Source: an uncultured Kiritimatiellota bacterium
GTDB lineage: Bacteria; Verrucomicrobiota; Kiritimatiellia; RFP12; UBA1067
NCBI GenBank assembly: GCA_934667295.1
Contig: CAKULR010000049.1
Span: forward strand, 1-10,039
Direction of reading: 5' to 3'
DNA: 10,039 nucleotides
Part shown: positions 5,648 through 10,039 of the stretch, one piece after another
Layout of the letters: every line of letters starts with the position of its first letter
Numbering within the stretch: the first letter of the stretch is position 1
Made by a program: the position numbers and the translations under genes
The notes under the pieces: model-generated
What the model was told of the DNA's origin: nothing
Databases searched by the model: none
The model's input: the letters and a program-made list of their open reading frames with translations, nothing else

Positions 5648-7042
5648 ATGGAACTCAACCGCCGGAACTTCATGAAGGGCGCCGCCGTGGCGTCCGCGTT
5701 TCTGCCGCGCTTCAACATCCTCCACGCCGACGACATCACGATCGGCCCCAGGGACGACACGATCAACGTGGCGATGATCGGTTTCGGCGCCGAGGGCAAG
5801 GTGCTCGCCGCGTCGCTCGTGCGCATCCCCGGCGTGCGGGTGCGCTGCGTCTGCGACATCTGGAAGTTCGAGCAGCAGCGCGCGCGGGCCTTCTTCAAGG
5901 GCTACGGACACGACATCAAGATGTACGAGGACTACCGCGACATGCTCGCGAAGGAGGACAAGAACATCGACGCGGTCGTCGTGGCGACGCCGGACTGGAT
6001 GCACTGCGAGCACACGAGCGCCTGCCTGCGCGCCGGCAAGCACGTCTACTGCGAGAAGGAGATGTCCAACCGCCTTGAACTCGCCGCCGAGATGTGCCGC
6101 GTGCAGCAGGAGACGGGCAAGCTCCTCCAGATCGGCCACCAGCGCCGCTCGAACCCGCGCTACCGCCACTGCTTCGAGAAGGTCGTCCCGAACATGCTCG
6201 GCCGCATCACCACCGCGTATGCGCAGTGGAATCGCTCGCTCGCGCCGTTCTTCACCTACAAGAAGCCGCCGAAGCAGTCCGTCCTCGACAAGTACGGCTA
6301 CACGAACCCGGAGCAGTTCCACTACTGGCGCTGGTTCTACAAGTACGGCGGCGGCTCGATGGTGGACCTCGGCTCGCACCAGATCGACCTCTTCATCTGG
6401 GCGTGGGGCGTGCCCCCGAGCTCGGTGACGGCGATCGGCGGCAAGGACGCCTTTTCGCCGCGCCGCCAGGCCTACGACCGCGTGATGTGCCTCTACGAGT
6501 TCCAGATGCCGGACGGCACGAAGAACGAGGCCTACTACCAGGTAATCTCCGCCATCGCGCGCGGCGGCTTCTACGAGCAGTTCATGGGCACGCACGCCTC
6601 CCTCACGATCGCCGAGATCTCCGCGCGCGGCAACACCGTGCAGCGCGAGCTGCGCGGCGGCGGCTGGACGGATCCGGAGTGGCAGGCCTTCATCGACAAG
6701 GGCTGGATCCTCCCCGGCGCCGACGACAAGATCAAGAAGGAGGTCTCGAAGAACGTCGAGGTCGATACGCGCATCTCCGCGCTCGCGAACGGCAACCCGC
6801 TTTCCGTGGAGCTGAACAAGCCCGCGCACATGCCGCACCTCGAGAACTTCTTCGCGGCGTGCCGCCACGGCGAGAAGCTGAACTGCCCCGCCGAACTCGC
6901 CTACGAGAGCGCCGTCGCGGTCCTGGCGGCGAACGTCTCCGCCGACGCGCACAAGACGCACTACTTCAAGCCCGAGGACTTCAAGGTCCCGCCGCGTCCC
7001 GCCGAACCCACCGCTCCCGCCGAACCCGCGAAGAAGGCCTGA
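5648..7042 (+). CDS. Tat-exported Gfo/Idh/MocA-family oxidoreductase
   Basis: The 464-residue protein starts with a twin-arginine signal (MELNRRNFMKGAAVASAFLP; Arg5-Arg6), so a folded, probably cofactor-loaded enzyme is expected in the periplasm or anchored outside the cytoplasm. The Rossmann motif GFGAEG (45-50) binds NAD(P). ATPDWMH (113-119) and AGKHVYCEKE (129-138) follow; the family's usual EKP is EKE here, with Lys137 kept. QIGHQRRSNPRY (161-172) marks a subfamily common in Verrucomicrobia/Planctomycetes-type genomes, and DLGSHQID (240-247) carries the probable catalytic His244. The C-terminal domain ends in a Pro/Ala-rich tail (PAEPTAPAEPAKKA). Such enzymes oxidise, reduce or epimerise sugars and cyclitols or cleave glycosides through a redox step; the substrate cannot be read here. 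The ATG at 5648 is set by its promoter, its ribosome binding site and the signal peptide; a longer frame runs upstream into the ORF6N gene and is not used. Confidence 0.92.
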   Translation: MELNRRNFMKGAAVASAFLPRFNILHADDITIGPRDDTINVAMIGFGAEGKVLAASLVRIPGVRVRCVCDIWKFEQQRARAFFKGYGHDIKMYEDYRDMLAKEDKNIDAVVVATPDWMHCEHTSACLRAGKHVYCEKEMSNRLELAAEMCRVQQETGKLLQIGHQRRSNPRYRHCFEKVVPNMLGRITTAYAQWNRSLAPFFTYKKPPKQSVLDKYGYTNPEQFHYWRWFYKYGGGSMVDLGSHQIDLFIWAWGVPPSSVTAIGGKDAFSPRRQAYDRVMCLYEFQMPDGTKNEAYYQVISAIARGGFYEQFMGTHASLTIAEISARGNTVQRELRGGGWTDPEWQAFIDKGWILPGADDKIKKEVSKNVEVDTRISALANGNPLSVELNKPAHMPHLENFFAACRHGEKLNCPAELAYESAVAVLAANVSADAHKTHYFKPEDFKVPPRPAEPTAPAEPAKKA

Positions 7043-7105
7043 TTGCCGCACCATCCATCCCCCGCCCGTGCCATTTCCCACGGTGTCTGGTTCCCCGTCC
7101 GCACG

Positions 7106-7144
7106 CTTCAGAAACGACGCGCGTCGTTTGCGGGGGTGCTGAAG
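7106..7144. terminator. Perfect 18-bp palindrome, possible terminator after the oxidoreductase gene
   Basis: AAACGACGC (7112-7120) and GCGTCGTTT (7121-7129) form an uninterrupted palindrome. CTTCAG (7106-7111) and CTGAAG (7139-7144) add a further pairing with a 9-nt bulge. It lies 64 bp past the stop codon. There is no U-tract directly after the inner stem (TTTGCGGGG follows), so a classical intrinsic terminator is not shown. A protein-binding site or a small repeat are equally possible. Confidence 0.35.
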
Positions 7145-7250
7145 TTTCGGTGTTGGTTGAGTTTCCTGTGTTGTTGGAGCCCTGCGTTGTTTGAATAACG
7201 TAGAGGCTCGTGGTGCGTCGGCACGCGATATATCCGCGCCGTCCCTGGCG

Positions 7251-7425
7251 CGTGGCGTCCGAACGCGGGAGGGTCGCAACTTGTTGCGACCGACAGAATG
7301 GACAGGCCCACCCCCAACATGCGGAATGTTTCAGTCTCCGGCCGGTCAACACGGAGCATGTGGAGGCACGGGGACACGGAGAGTGGTTGTGAGGTTGGCT
7401 TGTGCGCGATTTCATCCACATTTTG
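7251..7425. repeat. Left arm of a long inverted repeat
   Basis: This arm matches the reverse complement of 7540-7699 in order over its length: CGTGGCGTCCGAACGCGGGA, GGTCGCAACTTGTTGCGACC, GACAGGCCC, GGAATGTTTCAG, CTCCGGCCGG, AACACGGAGC, GGAGGCACG, GACACGGAG, GTTGGCTT and CACATTTTG. The match is imperfect, and this arm carries about 11 extra bases near 7310-7320. It contains its own perfect hairpin, GGTCGCAAC (7272-7280) with GTTGCGACC (7283-7291). Confidence 0.8.
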
Positions 7426-7539
7426 CCCACTGGGAAGGGAATTTTTTACCACAGAATACACAGAAACGCCCTTCGGGCGACACGGAAGGAGACCGGGAAA
7501 AGAATGTGCTTCGCGCGATTCGGCCGCTTTTCTCCAATA
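7426..7539. repeat. Central core of the long inverted repeat
   Basis: About 114 bp separate the arms. It contains ACCACAGAATACACAG and GACACGGAAGG, resembling a widespread class of intergenic repeats made of 'ACCACAGA-NACACAGA' words that produce false open frames in many genomes (recalled, not searched). A small hairpin, CGCCC (7467-7471) with GGGCG (7475-7479), sits inside. No coding sequence is supported. Confidence 0.55.
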
Positions 7540-7699
7540 CAAAATGTGATTGAGATGTGCGTAAGCCAACTCTAAAACTCCTCCGTGTCTTCGTGCCTCC
7601 GCGCGCTCCGTGTTAACCGGCCGGAGGCTGAGACATTCCGGGGCCTGTCCACCCAGTCGGTCGCAACAAGTTACGACCCTCCCGCGTTCGGACGCCACG
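7540..7699. repeat. Right arm of a long inverted repeat
   Basis: This arm is the reverse complement of the left arm with scattered substitutions. Its counterpart of the internal hairpin has one mismatch: GGTCGCAAC (7659-7667) with GTTACGACC (7670-7678). The CTCCGTGTCTTCGTGCCTCC word is the complementary strand of the 'GGAGGCACGAAGACACGGAG' repeats often seen in intergenic DNA of other bacteria (recalled, not searched). The arms have diverged independently, so the structure is not recent. Confidence 0.8.
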
Positions 7700-7787
7700 T
7701 GCCGAGCTGCCCGGACGCGCGGGAACACGTCCTGCCCGGGTACACCGTTGGGAGGGGCGCGCTTCTACTCGACCGGAGGACTCCTAA

Positions 7788-8077
7788 TGTGTTCGGCCAC
7801 CCTGCGCCGGAGGCGGTGCATATCCGGGCGTGGTCGCGCTCGGCCGCGACGGGTCCGTGGACGAGGCGTGGGCCGGGGCAAACCCGGGCGCGCTCGCGTG
7901 GCAGCCGAAAGACGGCTCCTTCGCGGGGTCGTTCCGGTACTACCGGCAGGTCAACGGGCGGCCGTCTCCCGCGACGGTGACGGTGCGTGGGGTACTCGTG
8001 GGGGCGTGGGGTACGGCGCGGCGACGCTGCGCGGGGGGGGGGGGCATGGAGGCGGGTACATTGCGCGTCGGGCCTAA
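7788..8077 (+). pseudogene. Frameshifted C-terminal remnant of a probable secreted or surface protein
   Basis: After a stop at 7785-7787 one frame reads AYPGVVALGRDGSVDEAW, then GALAWQPKDGSFAGSFRYYRQVNGR, PSPATVTVRGVLV, up to about 8000. The continuation GVGYGAATLRGGG lies in another frame and ends at TAA 8075-8077. The join sits at a run of five G (8000-8004), so one lost base explains it. The pattern GSFAGSFRYY-x-VNG, then PATVTVRGVLV and GVGYGAATL resembles the beta-strand-rich terminal repeat of large exported proteins in Verrucomicrobia-like bacteria (from memory). No start codon with a ribosome binding site and no upstream body of the gene are present, so this is a relic, not a working gene. 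The alternative is chance open frame in GC-rich DNA; the FRYYRQVNG stretch argues against it. Confidence 0.5.
8033..8044 (+). repeat. Homopolymer run of 12 G
   Basis: Twelve consecutive G bases lie near the end of the degraded coding remnant. Tracts of this length slip during replication and sequencing. In a working gene this would suggest phase variation, but the host frame is already broken upstream. Confidence 0.85.
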
Positions 8078-8102
8078 AACCTGGAACCTAGAACCTAACC
8101 CC
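8075..8102. repeat. Four degenerate heptad repeats
   Basis: The units TAAAACC, TGGAACC, TAGAACC and TAACCCC follow one another exactly, with consensus T-R-R-A-A-C-C. They lie between the gene remnant and the serA promoter. They resemble short tandem heptads seen in spacers of repeat-rich genomes; no function is implied. Confidence 0.65.
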
Positions 8103-8114
8103 CTCAATCCGTCC

Positions 8115-8143
8115 ATGACGCGGCGACGGGTTTGTGCTATAAT
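8115..8143 (+). promoter_or_regulatory. Sigma-70-type extended -10 promoter of serA
   Basis: ATGACG (8115-8120, four of six consensus bases) and a perfect TATAAT (8138-8143) are 17 bp apart, with TGC directly before the -10. Transcription would start near 8150, giving a leader of about 59 nt before the ATG at 8209. The TGCTATAATG core is identical to that of the promoter at 5588-5616. Confidence 0.7.
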
Positions 8144-8150
8144 GCCATTT

Positions 8151-8167
8151 TCGGACGCGGTGTCCGA
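8151..8167 (+). promoter_or_regulatory. Small hairpin or dyad at the 5' end of the serA leader
   Basis: TCGGAC (8151-8156) and GTCCGA (8162-8167) are inverted repeats around a 5-nt loop, starting at the predicted +1. It may be an operator or a 5' stabilising stem-loop. CTTTCT follows, too few T for a confident attenuator. Confidence 0.35.
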
Positions 8168-8208
8168 CTTTCTACGATAAACTCTAAACAGAAAGAACCG
8201 AAGAGACC

Positions 8209-9375
8209 ATGAACTACACCTACACGTGCCTCAACCCCATTGCGGCGGTTGGGCTGAACAACCTGACGGACGCCTATACGCGCACCGAGGACTTCGCGGC
8301 GGCGGATGCCGTCTTCGTGCGCAGCGCCAAGATGGCCGAGCTGACGCCCGGGGCGAACCTGCTCGCGGTGGCCCGCGCCGGCGCCGGCGTCAACAACATC
8401 CCGCATGCGGACTACGCGAAGAAGGGCATCGTCGTGTTCAACACGCCCGGCGCGAACGCGAACGGCGTGAAGGAGCTCGTGCTCGCCGCGATGCTGCTTG
8501 CGAGCCGCGACGTCATCGGCGGCATCGAGTGGGTGAAGGCCAACGCGGCGGACGCGGACATCGCGAAGACGGCCGAGAAGGCGAAGAAGGCGTTCGCGGG
8601 CACGGAGATCCTGGGCAAGAAGCTGGGCGTGATCGGCCTTGGGGCGATCGGGCAGAAGGTGGCGAACGCCGCCGCCGCGCTCGGCATGGAGGTGTACGGC
8701 TATGACCCCTACCTCTCGGTCGACGCCGCGTGGAACCTGAGCCGGTCCGTGCGGCACTGCAAGAACGTCGAGGCGATCTACCAGAACTGCGACTTCATCA
8801 CGGTCCACGTCCCCGCGCTCGATTCCACGAAGGGCATGATCAACGCCGAGGCGATCGCCATGATGAAGACGGGCGTGATCGTGATCAACGCGGCGCGCGA
8901 CGCGCTCGTGAACGAGAAGGACATGCTCGCCGCCCTCGAGAGCGGCAAGGTGCGCAAGTACGTGAGCGACTTCCCGAACGCGACGACGGCCGGGAAGAAG
9001 GGCTGCATCGTGATTCCGCACCTGGGCGCCTCCACGGAGGAGGCCGAGGACAACTGCGCGGTGATGGCGGTGAAGGAGATGCGCGACTACCTCGAAAACG
9101 GGAACATCGTCAACTCCGTCAACTACCCCGCGTGCTCGCTCGGCCCGGTGAAGAAGGCCGGCCGCATCGCGATCTGCCACAAGAACGAGGCGAACATGAT
9201 CGGCACGTTCACCTCGATCCTCGGCAACGCGAAGGTCAACATCGACGCGATCGCGAACAAGGCGCGCGGCGACATCGCCTACACGCTCATCGACATCGAC
9301 ACCCCGGCCCCCGCCGCCGTCGTCGACGCGCTCAAGAAGAGCGCCGCCGTCATCCGCGTGAGAGTGATCAAGTGA
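8209..9375 (+). CDS. serA: D-3-phosphoglycerate dehydrogenase with C-terminal ACT domain
   Basis: This 388-residue cytoplasmic enzyme oxidises 3-phosphoglycerate to 3-phosphohydroxypyruvate with NAD, the first step of serine synthesis. The substrate-domain motif ARAGAGVNNI (55-64) is followed by GVIGLGAIGQKVANAAAALGMEVYGYDPY (140-168), with GLGAIG at 143-148 and Asp166 selecting NAD. Arg230 (NAARDAL) and His271 (PHLGAST) are catalytic. The glutamate usually found in a D-V-F-x-x-E-P segment is absent: SDFPN (253-257) stands there, as in the ~387-residue SerA group of many anaerobes. The last ~70 residues (IAICHKNEANMIGTFTSILG onward) form an ACT domain, typically used for serine feedback. The ATG at 8209 has only a weak purine stretch upstream (GAAGAGA). 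No serB or serC is adjacent. It has its own promoter, so it is probably transcribed separately from the upstream cluster. Confidence 0.94.
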   Translation: MNYTYTCLNPIAAVGLNNLTDAYTRTEDFAAADAVFVRSAKMAELTPGANLLAVARAGAGVNNIPHADYAKKGIVVFNTPGANANGVKELVLAAMLLASRDVIGGIEWVKANAADADIAKTAEKAKKAFAGTEILGKKLGVIGLGAIGQKVANAAAALGMEVYGYDPYLSVDAAWNLSRSVRHCKNVEAIYQNCDFITVHVPALDSTKGMINAEAIAMMKTGVIVINAARDALVNEKDMLAALESGKVRKYVSDFPNATTAGKKGCIVIPHLGASTEEAEDNCAVMAVKEMRDYLENGNIVNSVNYPACSLGPVKKAGRIAICHKNEANMIGTFTSILGNAKVNIDAIANKARGDIAYTLIDIDTPAPAAVVDALKKSAAVIRVRVIK

Positions 9376-9381
9376 TTAATG

Positions 9382-9476
9382 TAGTTAAGTGGTTTAGTGG
9401 TAGTTAAGTGGTTTAGTAGTTAAGTTTTTAGTTCGTCGGATGGACAGATTGACAGCAACTTAACTACTTAACCACT
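9382..9476. repeat. AT-rich direct and inverted repeat block between serA and the GspF-family gene
   Basis: TAGTTAAGTGGTTTAGT occurs twice in direct orientation (9382-9398 and 9401-9417, period 19 bp). The segment 9407-9426 pairs with 9457-9476 at 19 of 20 positions, leaving a 30-nt loop. The words are built from TTAAGTGG, TTTAGTGG and TAGTTAAG, so the block looks like a degenerate octamer array folded back on itself. It could end serA transcripts, but it lacks a GC-rich stem with a U-tract. Confidence 0.75.
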
Positions 9477-9504
9477 AAAAGCGGAGCGACTTAATTCAAT
9501 TCTT

Positions 9505-10039
9505 ATGGCGGCATTCAGCTACAGGGCGATGACGAAGGACGGGCGGCGCGTGGACGGAACGGTCCAGGCGCCGGACCGGCGTGGCGCCCTGGCCGCCGTG
9601 CGCAGGCTCGGCCACACGCCGCTTTCCGTCTCCGAGGCGGGGGGCGGCGCGGCGGCCGCGAAGAAGTCCGCGAAGGGCGGCAGCATCTGGAACATGAAGA
9701 TCGGCGGCGCGGCGGACGCGATGACGGACGCCGAGGTGCTGCTCTTCACGAGCGAGCTCGCCGACCTGCTGGAGGCCGGCATGACGCTCGGCCAGGCCCT
9801 GGGCTGCCTCGCGAACCAGGGCGAGGAGGGGAGCGCGCAGCGCACGGTCAGCCAGGACCTCTGCCAGCGCATCGTGAACGGCGAGTCGTTCTCGGACGCC
9901 ATCGCGCACCACCGCAAGTCCTTCCGCCCCCTCTACGCGAACATGATCCGCGCGGGCGAAGCCTCGGGCGCGATGGTGGACGTGCTCCACCGCCTCGTGG
10001 AGCACTACGAGCGGAACGACGCGATGATGGGCAAGATCA
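9505..10039 (+). CDS. Type II secretion / type IV pilus inner-membrane protein, GspF/PilC family (5' part)
   Basis: The first 178 residues are present and the frame runs off the window. The start MAAFSYRAMTKDGRRVDGTVQAPD is the usual N-terminus of GspF/PilC, followed by ALAAVRRLGHTPLSV, a variable Ala/Gly/Lys linker, and the first F-domain: DAEVLLFTSELADLLEAGMTLGQAL (73-97) and NGESFSDAI, then FRPLYANMIRAGEASGAMVDVLHRL. These proteins sit in the inner membrane and couple the assembly ATPase to pseudopilin or pilin polymerisation; the membrane segments would come after the visible part. No clear ribosome binding site precedes the ATG (TTCAATTCTT lies upstream), but the conserved N-terminus fixes the start. 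Without the rest of the locus, secretion system versus pilus cannot be decided. It is about 130 bp downstream of serA, behind a repeat block. Confidence 0.9.
   Translation, partial: MAAFSYRAMTKDGRRVDGTVQAPDRRGALAAVRRLGHTPLSVSEAGGGAAAAKKSAKGGSIWNMKIGGAADAMTDAEVLLFTSELADLLEAGMTLGQALGCLANQGEEGSAQRTVSQDLCQRIVNGESFSDAIAHHRKSFRPLYANMIRAGEASGAMVDVLHRLVEHYERNDAMMGKI

Larger units (their letters stand above)
7043..8208. other. 1.17-kb non-coding spacer built of repeats and a gene remnant
   Basis: No intact gene is supported here. The spacer contains an 18-bp palindrome (7112-7129), a long inverted-repeat structure (7251-7699), a degraded coding remnant (7788-8077), a 12-G run, heptad repeats and the serA promoter. 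The stretches 7145-7250 and 7700-7787 show no recognisable feature beyond a repeated CTGCCCGG near 7707 and 7731. Several overlapping open frames of 60-206 codons cross the repeats on both strands; none has a ribosome binding site and protein-like composition together. Confidence 0.7.

Noticed and set aside
7191..7553. Open frame of 120 codons on the plus strand in the spacer
   Set aside because: It overlies the left arm and core of the repeat, has no ribosome binding site, and its composition is unlike a protein.
7251..7699. CRISPR array or insertion sequence
   Set aside because: Only two arms in opposite orientation, no regular spacers, no transposase frame and no clear target duplication.
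7108..7728. Open frame of 206 codons on the minus strand in the spacer
   Set aside because: It lies wholly over the inverted-repeat structure; the translation contains repeat-derived words such as ERAEARRHGG that commonly arise from such spacers and has no domain.
8040..8180. Short gene ending near 8180 in the frame of VNGRPSPATV
   Set aside because: After the G runs the frame passes through the heptad repeats and the serA promoter, so it is read-through of a relic.
9449..9477. Perfect TTGACA (9449-9454) as -35 of a promoter for the GspF-family gene
   Set aside because: The bases 16-18 bp downstream (ACCACT, CCACTA, CACTAA) do not resemble a -10, and they fall in the inverted-repeat arm.
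9376..9504. Intrinsic terminator of serA
   Set aside because: The 19-of-20 stem is AT-rich, has a 30-nt loop and is not followed by a U-tract, so it is reported as a repeat.

Overview
The window is high-GC DNA (mostly about 65-70% GC in the genes by eye) from a bacterium. The gene content is a Tat-exported Gfo/Idh/MocA oxidoreductase of the 'QIGHQRRSNPRY' type, an anaerobe-type SerA, a ferredoxin-bearing electron transfer flavoprotein set, a type II secretion/type IV pilus inner-membrane protein, and spacers rich in degenerate repeats. This fits an anaerobic member of the Planctomycetota-Verrucomicrobiota-Lentisphaerota/Kiritimatiellota group. That placement is an inference from gene style; no rRNA or other marker is present.

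Layout. 1-173: 3' end of an unidentified gene. 200-4997: a tightly packed plus-strand cluster of galM-type aldose 1-epimerase, etfB, etfA with an N-terminal 2x[4Fe-4S] ferredoxin domain, and a fused EtfC-EtfX (ETF-quinone oxidoreductase core plus a two-cluster ferredoxin tail). Gaps are 6 bp, then overlaps of 1 and 4 bp. 5008-5565: an ORF6N-domain DNA-binding protein of lower GC, probably mobile-element derived. 5648-7042: a secreted Gfo/Idh/MocA-family oxidoreductase with a near-consensus extended -10 promoter. 7043-8208: a 1.2-kb spacer holding an 18-bp palindrome, a ~450-bp structure of two long inverted arms around a central core, a frameshifted gene remnant with a run of 12 G, and a heptad repeat. 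8209-9375: serA with its own promoter. 9376-9504: an AT-rich repeat block. 9505-10039: the start of a GspF/PilC-family gene that runs off the window.

How the genes work together. EtfB, ferredoxin-EtfA and EtfCX together look like a complete membrane-associated, probably electron-bifurcating ETF complex that links NADH, ferredoxin and quinone; [4Fe-4S] motifs are predicted for up to four clusters. Its translationally coupled gene order supports one complex. The epimerase (sugar anomer interconversion) shares the transcription unit by position only. SerA (serine synthesis), the exported oxidoreductase (probably sugar-related) and GspF are separate units.

The most interesting signals are the Fe-S-rich ETF architecture, a palindromic ~47-bp element sitting in frame inside etfA between its two cluster motifs, a hairpin that buries the ribosome binding site and start codon of the epimerase gene, and the long inverted-repeat structure at 7251-7699.
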